From Neosynechococcus sphagnicola sy1 (lineage in GTDB: Bacteria; Cyanobacteriota; Cyanobacteriia; Neosynechococcales; Neosynechococcaceae), in the NCBI RefSeq assembly GCF_000775285.1, contig NZ_JJML01000020.1, positions 1 to 64,000 on the forward strand: a DNA stretch of 64,000 nucleotides, in the 5' to 3' direction. Under the pieces are notes generated by a model. It saw only the letters and a list, made by a program, of their open reading frames with translations, did no database searches and had not been told where the DNA came from. Each line of letters starts with the position of its first letter. Positions within the stretch are counted from its first letter, which is position 1. Position numbers and translations under genes: made by a program. Positions 39,594 through 48,541 of the stretch are shown one piece after another.

Positions 39594-41078
39594 CTAGGGT
39601 TCTGGCCCTAACCATTCAGGGGTGAAGCTGCCATGGAGACCGTAGGGCACATGGTGTTTGAGATGCAGACGCGCGATCGCCCCCTGGGTTAAATCCTGAG
39701 CATCCAAAATCACCAGATCGGAGCGATGGTGGGCCGCATCATAGATCAGGGTTAGGAGCCAGCCATCATCTTCCTTGCCATTGGATATTCCAGGAGGGCG
39801 AGGCACAAATACCGGTTCACCGACAAAACCACGGGGAGCAGCACTCCAAATCTGGCGGTCTCCCGATGCCAAATCTAGTTTCAAAATCGCTTGGAGAGGG
39901 GCATTCCCCTGAGGATCATGAGCCGCTGCGATATATAAATAGCGGTAGGGTTGCCCCACTTGGGTCGGCGGCAAGGTAGGAAACTCACAACTGCGCTGAT
40001 CCAGGCATTGCCGCTGCACGGACTGGGTCGCCAAGTTTAAATCAAACCGCCACAGCTGGCTGGGGGGAAGTTCCGCAAACTTCACATCCAGGTAAGTCTG
40101 ATTGGGTTGCACCTGGGGGAAAGATTGATAACACACAGAATCCACCACCAGATTTTCGCCCTGTTCAAAGGCATTGGCATGGTGAAACACAAAGCAGGGA
40201 TCGGTTGCCAATCTTTGCACCGCTCCCCCGCCCCGGCGGGGAATCACGAGAATGCGCGTCGGTTGCTGGGCTTGGAACTTGATACACTCCGCTGCTCCCC
40301 GTAGCCCTAGCAGGTAAGGCAAGGGGTTAAACGCCACCGGATTCTGGAAAAATAGATAGTAGTTGGGGGTGAGGGCAAAGTCGTGGAGAAAGGCAAACCC
40401 AGGAATAGATTGGGTCTGCTGCGTCACCACCTGCCCAGCCAGATCAAACTCATAAACCGTGATTTCTGAAGTCGGGCCTGCTTTGACTGCAAAGTTAACC
40501 AGACGGGTGTCGCCATGGCTGCCACCGGGATCAATCCGGGGATGGGCCGCGAAGGAAGCCCCTGAGGCCAGTAGGCCGTCCAGGTTATCCAGCCCTAGGG
40601 TTTCTAAGGTTTGGGGATGCAGTCGATGGGGATGGGCGGCTTCCCACAATGCCAGCAGTTTACCGCCCCAATAGATCACATGGGTATTGGCAATATTTTT
40701 GAGTTTCAGATCCAAAACGTTGGCGAGCCAGCCCCCCGGTTTCTGCGTCCCAAAGACACCCCGATAGAGAATTTTGCCAGCTGCTTGCTCAGCTACGTAA
40801 CCAGCGGTGCGAACAAAGCGATTACGAAAATACGCCCGTCCCCCAGCAAAGGCGATCGCACAGATCATGCCATCGCCATCAAAGGGGTGGCGAATTGCCT
40901 CACCCTTGACATCAAGCAGCCCTGGCCCATTGCGGAACAGGGTCCCGGATAGTTCAGGGGGAATTGCTCCTTCGATGTCTTCAATCCAATAGTCAAACTC
41001 CTGGGGTTGAGAGCGATAGCCACCCTGCCAATCCTTCAGGGTGTAAGCTGGGGCTGAATTTGCCGATAACGTTTGCAT
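39594..41078 (-). CDS. Carotenoid cleavage oxygenase (apocarotenoid-15,15'-oxygenase type)
   Basis: A 494-residue protein of the RPE65/carotenoid oxygenase family, seven-bladed propeller enzymes with a non-heme iron held by four histidines. The four candidate ligands lie in FAAHPRID, FLHDFALT, FHHANAFE and GLHGSFTPEW. The length and blocks (SGTLFRNGPG near residue 44, HPFDGDGM near 64) match the cyanobacterial apocarotenoid-15,15'-oxygenase (Synechocystis Diox1), which cuts apocarotenals to retinal. This would supply retinal or degrade carotenoid products. A rhodopsin gene is not in the window. It shares strand and a 55-bp gap with the BT1 transporter gene upstream. Confidence 0.87.
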   Translation of the reverse strand: MQTLSANSAPAYTLKDWQGGYRSQPQEFDYWIEDIEGAIPPELSGTLFRNGPGLLDVKGEAIRHPFDGDGMICAIAFAGGRAYFRNRFVRTAGYVAEQAAGKILYRGVFGTQKPGGWLANVLDLKLKNIANTHVIYWGGKLLALWEAAHPHRLHPQTLETLGLDNLDGLLASGASFAAHPRIDPGGSHGDTRLVNFAVKAGPTSEITVYEFDLAGQVVTQQTQSIPGFAFLHDFALTPNYYLFFQNPVAFNPLPYLLGLRGAAECIKFQAQQPTRILVIPRRGGGAVQRLATDPCFVFHHANAFEQGENLVVDSVCYQSFPQVQPNQTYLDVKFAELPPSQLWRFDLNLATQSVQRQCLDQRSCEFPTLPPTQVGQPYRYLYIAAAHDPQGNAPLQAILKLDLASGDRQIWSAAPRGFVGEPVFVPRPPGISNGKEDDGWLLTLIYDAAHHRSDLVILDAQDLTQGAIARLHLKHHVPYGLHGSFTPEWLGPEP

Positions 41079-41133
41079 AGGAAGCAGGTTGTCTCTAAAA
41101 TCATCGCCGAAAAAGAAAACTGACGGGTAACCG

Positions 41134-42594
41134 CTAATCCACGGGTTCCTTAATCGGCTCTGGTAAACCAGGTTGGCAGATTAACTCCGTCACTAGATCG
41201 GGGAGAAAAGGCTGACCTAAGTGTTTAGAAGCAGAAACATCGGCTTCTGGACAGGGGAGGGGATGCAGAACTCGATCTTCATGGAGGCTTTGGGAATCAC
41301 TGGTTGGGAGCCAACCCAGCAGAGGCAAGGGCAGGAGGGTGCTGAGGTTGGTAATCACCACCAGCAACCAGAGGGCTTGAAAATTTGTTTCATTGATGCC
41401 CAGCCAGTGGGTCAAAACCGCTCCCATCTCGTAGGAGAGAAGGGCAGCCAGGTTGGTAATCGACATCAAAAGGGCAAACAAAGTTGCTTCTACCCCAGGG
41501 GGACAGAGGCGGGCTGCTAACACGAGCACGGGCATATAGGCAATCTGCCCCATGACAGTGAGTACCAGGCTATCTCCCAAGCTAAACCAGTGATCATCAA
41601 TGCCAAGGGTTCGATTGACATGGGTGACGAGAATCAACATCGTCATCCCTAAGCATGCCGACAGGACGGTACTCCAGCCAAAGATCACCCGAAAGGGGAC
41701 GGTCTTGAGAAAGCGTTGAAACACCCAAATTCCCAGGAGGGCAGCCACACTGGTGACCAGCCGCACCCGTCCTAAAAATTCCGGCTCAAACCCCAGTTCA
41801 TTGGTGTTGAAAAAGAAAAATGCAGATTCAGCGGTCGGGGTAGCTTGCCAGAGGAAGAGAAAGGCCGTGGGCATCCAGATCTCTTTCTGAGACAAGGCTT
41901 GACGTAACTGCCGGAGTTGTTGACCCACCACCACCCAGTTGGGCGGCTCCGTCACCCGTGTTTCTGTAATCAGCCAGGCTCCCAGGGAAACCAACAGCGG
42001 AAAACTGGCGGTCATGGCAAACACCGTGTGGGTGCTGAAGTGTTGCAACAACGAACCACTAAAGTAGGCGGTGATCAAGCCTCCGAGGGCAGAGGCTCCC
42101 CAACAGAGGGATTGGAGGGAGCCAGCAGCACTTAAGGATTCCTGGCGTGCCCGCTCGACCACCAGAGAGTCCACAATCACATCACTGACGGCAATGGAGA
42201 GGGAACTCAGGGCGATCGCCAGGGTGGCAGCCCAGGCAGAATGCACGACGGTCGCCAAACAAATCCAGGAAAGGGCTCCAAAGATACCGGATAAAACCAG
42301 ATAGGGACGGCGGCGATATCCCCAGATCGGTAATCCATCGGAGAGAAACCCAAAGGCGGGTTTGATCATCCAGGGAATGGCAACAATCCCTAGCAGTGCC
42401 GATACCTCTGCTGGCCCCAGGGATAGTTCATCTTTGAGAAAGAAACTCACCGCCAATCGCGCTAAGCCTAAAATTCCCTGGACAAAGTAAACCAGAAGAA
42501 TGGCAATCAGTTCGGCCGACGGCTCATGACCGAAGAAGAGCTTCTCAGTAATCGATGCTTTCATTCGGGATAAGCCAGCTTCGGAAACAATCAT
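41134..42594 (-). CDS. Folate/biopterin transporter (FBT/BT1 family)
   Basis: A 486-residue, twelve-helix transporter of the FBT branch of the major facilitator superfamily, shared by cyanobacteria, plastids and kinetoplastids. The distinctive blocks PWMIKPAFGFLSDGLPIWGYRRRPYLVLSG (split here by the helix boundary) and SDVIVDSLVVERAR are both present. The plant and Synechocystis homologs carry folates. I place the start at ATG 42594; a TTG at 42600 is in frame. The C-terminal 60 residues are hydrophilic. Folate transport is family knowledge; the substrate here is inferred. Confidence 0.85.
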   Translation of the reverse strand: MIVSEAGLSRMKASITEKLFFGHEPSAELIAILLVYFVQGILGLARLAVSFFLKDELSLGPAEVSALLGIVAIPWMIKPAFGFLSDGLPIWGYRRRPYLVLSGIFGALSWICLATVVHSAWAATLAIALSSLSIAVSDVIVDSLVVERARQESLSAAGSLQSLCWGASALGGLITAYFSGSLLQHFSTHTVFAMTASFPLLVSLGAWLITETRVTEPPNWVVVGQQLRQLRQALSQKEIWMPTAFLFLWQATPTAESAFFFFNTNELGFEPEFLGRVRLVTSVAALLGIWVFQRFLKTVPFRVIFGWSTVLSACLGMTMLILVTHVNRTLGIDDHWFSLGDSLVLTVMGQIAYMPVLVLAARLCPPGVEATLFALLMSITNLAALLSYEMGAVLTHWLGINETNFQALWLLVVITNLSTLLPLPLLGWLPTSDSQSLHEDRVLHPLPCPEADVSASKHLGQPFLPDLVTELICQPGLPEPIKEPVD

Positions 42595-42600
42595 TGACAA

Positions 42601-42838
42601 TTTTTAACAAATATCAATGACTACTATCATATCCTGCGATCGCGGACTGTCCAGGCAAAACGCCTCAATTCTGAAGATCCACCCATCTTAGAGGAGATCC
42701 CCGAAGTAGACTGCAACAAAGCCGATCCGGGTCGATGGTCGGGGCACATTGTCAGGAGGCATTCTGTTCATCGTGTGGTTAATCGCCTTAGACGTCCGGG
42801 AATAGCAGCAATCACGATTCAGCAACTAGGAGGCTAGG
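42601..42838. other. Divergent intergenic region with no gene
   Basis: 238 bases between the BT1 transporter and the cupin gene. A purine-rich site (AGGAGGCTAGG) lies directly before the cupin ATG. A 37-codon open stretch leading to that site has no recognisable similarity. Confidence 0.45.
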
Positions 42839-43309
42839 ATGAACCAATCACCGATTTCAGCCCAATCCGTTCCTGCAACGATGGGCAAAACAATTTATCC
42901 CGAACCCTATGCCTCACAGGTCAAAGGACGGTTGAAACGAAAGCTTGGCGAATACTTTGGTCTGACTCAGTTTGGGGTCAATCTGACCCATCTTGCACCG
43001 GGTGCAGTATCCGCCCTTGCCCACAGTCACTCCAAGCAAGATGAATTCGTCTTGATTCTGGAGGGCACCCCAACCTTGGTGCTGGGAGAACAGGAGTTTT
43101 TGCTCAGTTCAGGGGATTGCTACGGATTCAAAGCCGGCACAGGGATGGCGCATCAACTAGTGAATCGATCTCAGGCAACCGTAACCTTCCTGGAGATGGG
43201 CGATCGCACCGCAGGAGATGAAGTCGAGTATCCCAATGATGATCTCAAAGCAACCCAGGCAACAGATGGTGTGTGGATGTTAACGCACAAAGATGGTAGT
43301 CCGTACTAG
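42839..43309 (+). CDS. Cupin-domain protein
   Basis: A 156-residue single-cupin protein. Motif 1 (AHSHSKQDEFVLILEGTPTL, about residues 60-79) offers the two histidines and glutamate of the metal site, and motif 2 is GDCYGFKAGTGMAHQLVN (about 97-114) with its histidine. The fold is a metal-binding beta-barrel; cupins of this simple kind include epimerases, dioxygenases and sensors, and the substrate cannot be told. A strong Shine-Dalgarno sequence is present. It has normal base composition, in contrast to the next gene. Confidence 0.82.
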   Translation: MNQSPISAQSVPATMGKTIYPEPYASQVKGRLKRKLGEYFGLTQFGVNLTHLAPGAVSALAHSHSKQDEFVLILEGTPTLVLGEQEFLLSSGDCYGFKAGTGMAHQLVNRSQATVTFLEMGDRTAGDEVEYPNDDLKATQATDGVWMLTHKDGSPY

Positions 43310-43499
43310 AAGTGTTGAACGTTAGCTTTAAGCTAAGAAGTTGAGTCATTTCTATAGATCATGTGTTTCATTTTAGATGCCAATCATTTGAAGTCTGGCA
43401 TCATGCGAAAAAGCTATTTCACTTCCACTTAAGCAGATGCTATACCGCAGACTAACGTGTTTTATATCTCGTTTTAACTAGAGCGGAGAAATAAGATTT
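43310..43499. other. Junction into an AT-rich segment
   Basis: 190 bases in which the composition drops from the window's usual GC-rich state to AT-rich. A palindrome TTAGCTTTAAGCTAA lies near 43324-43338 just after the cupin stop. It may be the boundary of an acquired segment. Confidence 0.4.
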
Positions 43500-44636
43500 A
43501 TGGTTCCTCTCACAGTGACATTTGATATGCCCGGACAAATTGTTACAGGGTTAGCAAACGGAAGCCTTGTAAGAACAGGAGGTGTTGTTCAAGATACTTC
43601 TGGGAAAGTAGTTATGTGGTTAAGGGAATTCAGTGAAATGGGTGTTATGAATGGCATTAGCTCTGGCATATTACCTTTTACAGCAGCAACTAGTATGCTC
43701 AATCTTGGAATTTCAGCTGTAGGTTTCACGGTTATATTGAAAAGATTGAAAGATCTAGAAAAACAGCTAGAAAAAGTTCAAGAATCTTTAGAGAAAATCG
43801 AAAATAAAATTGATTTAAGCTTTTATGCGAATTTCCGAGCTGCTCTGGACTTAGCAATCAATTCTTTTACAATGAAAAATCTTCACAATCGAAGAAGCAG
43901 TGCCCTATGTGCAATCAATAGATTTTTGGAAGCAGAGTATACATATGCTGATCTAGCAGATAAAGAATTGGCAATTAAAAGTCGAATTGCTGGTGAATAT
44001 ATTTTAGCCTTATGTCTTGCCTACGTTGCAGAGGCAAGGTGTTATCTAGAGCTTAATGAGTTTGATACAGCAATCAAACGTTTCAAGGAGGGGAAGCATG
44101 AAATAAATATAAGAATCGAAAGATATGTAGATTCATTATTAACTTCTAAGCCTCTAATGTATTTGCATCCAAAGCTAAAAGGAAGAACTGACTTATCTCG
44201 CTTAACAAGAATTTATCAATGGAAAAATTCTGTTCAAAGTGAAAATAATAATTCTCTTCTAACAGAAAATTCTGTTTTCGAGTTGTTGAGAACAAATATG
44301 GTTCCACAGCGTGATATGTCGTGGACTTCACAAGTCAATGAGTGGATAGATTCGCTACCTGCTTGCGTAATTGAGCAGAAAAACGTCAAAAGAGATATTT
44401 TTGGAATCAAACAAGAAGGGAGAGAAGAAACTATCCAGAGCCTTCCAGTAACTTTTTTGAAAATGGAATCAATGATTGAAACTAGTCAAAGGTTTAATGC
44501 TTATCAAATCCAAACTAAAACAATTAGTAAATTACAAATTAGCTTCAATGATTGGATAAATCTTCAGCCGCCGACGAATAAAAATGAGGATAAAAGCTTG
44601 ATGTATATTATCCCAGAAATTCCTTTGAGTCTGTGA
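43500..44636 (+). CDS. AT-rich orphan: hydrophobic segment plus coiled coil, unknown
   Basis: A 378-residue protein of a family I cannot name. Residues 1-45 look like a small beta module (IVTGLANGSLVRTGGVVQD, KVVMWLREF). Residues 47-80 are a glycine-rich hydrophobic stretch without charges (SSGILPFTAATSMLNLGISA), followed directly by a heptad-rich coiled coil (LKDLEKQLEKVQESLEKIEN, about 83-104). The remaining 270 residues are helical with tetratricopeptide-like spacing around residues 165-210 and no signal peptide. Base and codon use is strongly AT-rich compared with neighbours, suggesting transfer. Alternatives include a membrane-active effector of an anti-phage or abortive system, a bacteriocin-like protein, or a structural protein. 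No partner gene is visible. Confidence 0.6.
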   Translation: MVPLTVTFDMPGQIVTGLANGSLVRTGGVVQDTSGKVVMWLREFSEMGVMNGISSGILPFTAATSMLNLGISAVGFTVILKRLKDLEKQLEKVQESLEKIENKIDLSFYANFRAALDLAINSFTMKNLHNRRSSALCAINRFLEAEYTYADLADKELAIKSRIAGEYILALCLAYVAEARCYLELNEFDTAIKRFKEGKHEINIRIERYVDSLLTSKPLMYLHPKLKGRTDLSRLTRIYQWKNSVQSENNNSLLTENSVFELLRTNMVPQRDMSWTSQVNEWIDSLPACVIEQKNVKRDIFGIKQEGREETIQSLPVTFLKMESMIETSQRFNAYQIQTKTISKLQISFNDWINLQPPTNKNEDKSLMYIIPEIPLSL

Positions 44637-44800
44637 TAAATTTAATCTCCGTTGTCGCATATTACTACCTTTACTCTAAGCTGTTGTGCATCCAAACATC
44701 ATAGAAACAGGCGAGCTCCTTGCAGCAAGGTGATCAGTTTGAAAAAGGGTGCCGATTAGCTTACGTAGCGATATCGCCTATTGAGCGCGAGGTATAATCA

Positions 44801-45361
44801 CTATTCACTGAGCGAATCCAGATCCAACTGAGTATCCATCAGTACTGCGCCACTGAGATTCGTTTGATTCAAAATTGCCCCCATCAGATTGGCAGCACTT
44901 AAATCAGTTTCGCTGAGGTTCGCACCGCTGAGGTCAGCCTGAGTTAAATTGGCTCGGATCAAAACCGCCCCTCCAAGCACCGCTGACCTAAACGACGTGT
45001 GGCAGCAAGACGCACTAATTAACAAGGCACTTCCCATCAGGGCTTCACTCAGATCAGCACCATTGAGGATCGACCGACTGAGGTTTGCCCCCAACAGTTG
45101 CGCCTTCACCAGTCGTGCCTGTGCCAGATTGGCACCAATCAAGTCAGCACCATTCAGATTTGCCTGGGTTAAATTAATTCCCTGAAGGTTAGCGTAATTC
45201 AGATTCGTCAGCGTCAGATCAGCATTGGTGAGGTCAGCGTAACTAAGATTGGCTGCTTCCAGATCTGCATGGGCTAGATTCACACCCCGAAACTGGCGTT
45301 CACCCATGGCATAACGTCTTAAGAGTTCTGCTGCGGTTAGAGAATTGAGGGGAGAGGGCAT
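44801..45361 (-). CDS. Pentapeptide-repeat protein
   Basis: A 186-residue protein. The head AAELLRRYAMGERQFRGVN is followed by about 30 pentapeptides of the A(D/N)LxX kind to near the C-terminus, forming one long beta-helix. No other domain is present. The short gap at about residues 117-124 (SASCCHTSF) interrupts the repeat with two cysteines. It is convergent with the AT-rich gene 164 bases away. As for the other members here, the function is unknown. Confidence 0.85.
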   Translation of the reverse strand: MPSPLNSLTAAELLRRYAMGERQFRGVNLAHADLEAANLSYADLTNADLTLTNLNYANLQGINLTQANLNGADLIGANLAQARLVKAQLLGANLSRSILNGADLSEALMGSALLISASCCHTSFRSAVLGGAVLIRANLTQADLSGANLSETDLSAANLMGAILNQTNLSGAVLMDTQLDLDSLSE

Positions 45362-45820
45362 GTGATGCAGAAGACAATCGCTTGGGATAAAAGTTTTTCC
45401 AGAGCTGATGTAGCTTTAACGCCGTCTAGGGGCGCAATGCCATGAAAATTTTCGCTTTTCTAGAACCCTAAAATTTTCACTGCCTATCTATTTTAATCCA
45501 GTATATTTTATTACAGTATTCTTTCTGATCACTGAATCATCTCCCCCATTGCTAAGTCAGCTGCCCGCATCGCAGGCTGAAGCCGTTGTTGGATTGTGAT
45601 TTAGAGCTAACGCAGTTTCACCCTGACAGAGGGGCGATCGCTGAATGGATAGAAGACGTCGTATTTTACCCTTTTCCCTCTCCAGACAGCCTGGTTTGAT
45701 GGACTAAGACATTTGGATCAGAAAAATAGCTATCCCCTCCACCCGGTTTTAGATAAGATTTTCTTTGGAAACCACAGGTTTAAGATAACTGGCGACCGCA
45801 GTTTGGTCGGAGATGAATTT
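45362..45820. promoter_or_regulatory. Divergent region between pentapeptide gene and mrp
   Basis: 459 bases with no gene. It contains a perfect 10-bp inverted repeat, TGAAAATTTT at 45443-45452 and AAAATTTTCA at 45470-45479, with a 17-base spacer. Each arm includes AAAATTTT. It could be a regulator site or a hairpin in a leader. The rest is featureless. Confidence 0.4.
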
Positions 45821-46892
45821 ATGGTCAATATGCTCAATCTAGATTCTGTCCTCGACGTATTGCGACCCGTGCAAGATCCTGAACTCCGCAAGAGTCTCGT
45901 GGACTTGAATATGATACGTCATGTCAGAATCGCCGAAGGCCGGGTGAGTTTTACCCTGGTGCTCACGACCCCTGCCTGCCCGCTGCGCCAGTTTATTGTG
46001 GAAGAATGCCAGAAAGCGGTGCAGACTTTGCCGGGGGTTGTCGATGTCACCGTCGATGTCACGGCTGAAACCCCCCAACAAAAATCATTACCCGATCGCA
46101 CTGGCATCAGTGGGGTAAAAAATATTATCGCCATCTCCAGCGGCAAAGGCGGCGTGGGTAAAACCACCGTAGCGGTAAATGTGGCCGTCGCTTTAGCGCA
46201 TCTGGGGGCAAAAGTAGGGATGATCGATGCGGATATCTACGGCCCCAACGTCCCGACCATGTTGGGGTTGTCAGACGCGAAGGTAACGGTGCAGACCAGC
46301 AGCCAGGGAGAGATCTTAGAACCCGCCTTCAACTATGGGGTGAAACTGGTGTCGATGGGCTTCTTGATTGATAAGGATCAGCCCGTGATTTGGCGTGGCC
46401 CGATGCTGAATGGCATTATTCGCCAGTTCCTGTACCAAGTGCAGTGGGGTGACCTGGATTATTTGATTGTGGATATGCCCCCCGGAACGGGGGATGCCCA
46501 ACTAACGCTGACCCAGGCCGTTCCCATGGCCGGAGCGGTGATTGTTACCACACCCCAAACCGTAGCACTCTTAGATTCCCGTAAGGGCTTGAAAATGTTT
46601 CAGCAACTGGGCGTCCCAGTGCTGGGCATTGTGGAAAACATGAGCTATTTCATCCCCCCTGATTTACCCGATCGCCAGTACGATATTTTTGGTTCAGGAG
46701 GGGGGGCTAAAACGGCACAGGAGCTGGATGTCCCCTTGTTAGGCTGTGTTCCCTTAGAGATTTCCCTCCGTGAGGGGGGTCGATCGCGGCTTGCCGATTG
46801 TGCTGGCCGAACCGGAATCTGCCTCTGCTAAGGCGCTCCTCGCGATCGCAGGTCAGATTGCTGCCCGAGTTTCAGTGCTGGCGCTTGCCTAA
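45821..46892 (+). CDS. mrp: Mrp/NBP35 family iron-sulfur carrier ATPase (one frameshift)
   Basis: A P-loop ATPase of the Mrp/ApbC type, about 356 residues after correction, which assembles or carries Fe-S clusters. The N-terminal MIP18-like domain starts LDVLRPVQDPELRKSLV, the deviant Walker A is SSGKGGVGKTT (about 106-116), and the switch region has MIDADIYGPNVPTMLG and DMPPGTGDAQL. The frame breaks at G6 (46774-46779); removing one G gives EGVDRGLPIVLAEPESASAKAL, the usual C-terminus, ending at TAA 46890-46892. The start could be ATG 45821 or 45830. The C-terminal end overlaps the convergent lipoate ligase gene by 65 bases. Confidence 0.87.
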
Positions 46893-47616
46893 TCGCAGCC
46901 CATTCAAGGTCTGTGAGGGGTTGCACTTGCCAATTCACCCCGAAGCAATCCCCTGCGGCGGTGGTCAGTGCCTCTAGGATGGTGGAGATCTCTAAGCCTT
47001 GCAAATCAGGGGGTGACTGTTCCGGGTGCCCACTGTCTCCAAAGACCTGCGATCGCAGCGCTAAATCGGGAGCCAACTGTATCGATCCATGCTGGAGGAT
47101 GGCGCCCCCTCGGTAGAGTTGGGCACTCCCAATGAACTTAAAACCGGTGGATGTCACTAGATCGGCAGCGGTAGCGGTACTAAAGCAATTGGCCTGGTGG
47201 TGATAGCCCTGACCACTTTGTCCATAGTGCAAGGGCAGTCCTAACGCCTGCCAGCCCTGGATCAAAAACTCACACAGGGTTTGATAAACCTGCCGTCGAT
47301 TGCCCGTGATCCCAGACACCGCGATCGCATAGGTTAGATCTCCCTGATGCAACACGGCTCGCCCCCCAGTGGGGCGACGGATCAGATCAATCGTTATCCC
47401 TTGCCAGAGCATTTGTTCCCAAACGAGAGGCCAACGACGTTGGTGGTAACCCAAGGAAATAGCTGGGGGCGACCACGTGTAAAACCGTAAGCTGGGGGGT
47501 TGTAAGCCTAAGAGGTGCTGTTCCAAGAGCCACTGATCAATCGCCATTTGGGTGGCACCAGCAGCGGTGATCAGGGGCATCAGTCTCCACGTCTTAACCA
47601 CGGATATCCAAGCCAT
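46828..47616 (-). CDS. Lipoate-protein ligase A / octanoyltransferase family protein
   Basis: A protein of about 262 residues with the BPL/LPL catalytic domain. Signature blocks are SLGYHQRRWPL, LIRRPTGGRAVLHQGDLTYAIA (the RRxTGGRAVxH motif that contacts lipoyl-AMP) and GFKFIGSAQLYRGGAILQHGSI. The cysteine in ANCFSTATAADLV could be the acyl-enzyme nucleophile of LipM-like octanoyltransferases. It loads lipoyl or octanoyl groups on the E2 and GcvH domains. I start at ATG 47616; the upstream part to 47643 overlaps the sodB terminator. It overlaps mrp tail to tail. Confidence 0.82.
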   Translation of the reverse strand: MAWISVVKTWRLMPLITAAGATQMAIDQWLLEQHLLGLQPPSLRFYTWSPPAISLGYHQRRWPLVWEQMLWQGITIDLIRRPTGGRAVLHQGDLTYAIAVSGITGNRRQVYQTLCEFLIQGWQALGLPLHYGQSGQGYHHQANCFSTATAADLVTSTGFKFIGSAQLYRGGAILQHGSIQLAPDLALRSQVFGDSGHPEQSPPDLQGLEISTILEALTTAAGDCFGVNWQVQPLTDLEWAAIRQAPALKLGQQSDLRSRGAP

Positions 47617-47622
47617 TGCTAC

Positions 47623-47664
47623 AAAAAACAACAGCGGAGTCATCCTTCGAGGAGTACTCCGCTG
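47623..47664 (-). terminator. Rho-independent terminator of sodB
   Basis: Read on the minus strand, CAGCGGAGT pairs with ACTCCGCTG (plus-strand 47656-47664 and 47632-47640), a perfect 9-bp stem, followed by TTG and six T (A6 at 47623-47628). It lies about 39 bases beyond the sodB stop. Its position just upstream of ATG 47616 supports that start for the lipoate ligase. Confidence 0.85.
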
Positions 47665-47702
47665 CTTTCAACTCGGCTCTAAGCCATTATTCACTGTAAT
47701 TC

Positions 47703-48305
47703 TTAAGCAGCAGCCAGTTGTTGAGCAACAAACTCCCAATTCACCAGGCTGTCCAGGAAGTTTTGAATGAAATCAGGACGACGATTCTGATAGTCAAGAT
47801 AGTAAGCATGTTCCCAAACATCCAGGGTCAACAGCGCTGTTTGACCGTGAGCCAGAGGATTCTCCGCATTCGGGGTTTTCGTCACCTTTAGGGTATCGCC
47901 CTCTTTCACTAACCAAGCCCAGCCACTGCCGAACTGGGTGGTCGCAGCAGCTTTGAACTCAGTCGTAAACTTCTCAAAGCTGCCAAAGGAGTCCGTGATT
48001 TGTTCTGCCAACGCACCAGTTGGTGTCCCGCCCCCACCGGGCTTCATACAATTCCAGAAAAAGGAATGGTTCCAAACCTGAGCGGCATTATTGAAAATGC
48101 CGACCTTGGCTGCGTCTTTGAAGGAAATTTGAATCACTGCCTCTAAGGTTTTGTCAGCCAATTCTGTATCTTTAACCAAATTATTAAGATTGTTCACGTA
48201 AGCAGCATGGTGCTTGCCGTAATGGAACTCAAAGGTGCGTCCAGACATGTTGTAAGGTTCTAGGGCACCAAAGTCATAAGGTAAGGGCGGTTGTGTAAAT
48301 GCCAT
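47703..48305 (-). CDS. sodB: Iron superoxide dismutase SodB
   Basis: A 200-residue Fe/Mn-type superoxide dismutase that converts superoxide to hydrogen peroxide and oxygen. Metal ligands are H28 (in HYGKHH), H80 (in QVWNHSFFW), D162 and H166 (in [11 protein letters not shown]). The Gln76 in NNAAQVWN is the second-sphere glutamine of iron enzymes, so FeSOD is favoured. There is no signal peptide, so it is cytosolic. I used ATG 48305 ([12 protein letters not shown]); the frame is open three codons upstream. A strong terminator follows. Confidence 0.93.
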   Translation of the reverse strand: MAFTQPPLPYDFGALEPYNMSGRTFEFHYGKHHAAYVNNLNNLVKDTELADKTLEAVIQISFKDAAKVGIFNNAAQVWNHSFFWNCMKPGGGGTPTGALAEQITDSFGSFEKFTTEFKAAATTQFGSGWAWLVKEGDTLKVTKTPNAENPLAHGQTALLTLDVWEHAYYLDYQNRRPDFIQNFLDSLVNWEFVAQQLAAA

Positions 48306-48541
48306 GATATGCAATCCTCTCTTGAAGGTCTGGCAGCGCCATTCAGCTTACAGGGATCTCAAAGATCCCTGAAACTGGAACGAGGAAACGCTGAAAAGCC
48401 TGAAACGGTTGAAACCTAGGCTTTACGATAGAATTCTATATCAAAAGTCGAGGAGTCGCTACACAGAATCAATGTCAACTTCTGTGAGTCTCGATACGAT
48501 CAAGCTTCAGCATCCGTAGAAAAAGTTCTAAATAGGTTCCT

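Noticed and set aside
42680-42838. Possible toxin-antitoxin fragment before the cupin gene
   Set aside because: The 37-codon basic stretch has no recognisable toxin or antitoxin motif and no start of its own.
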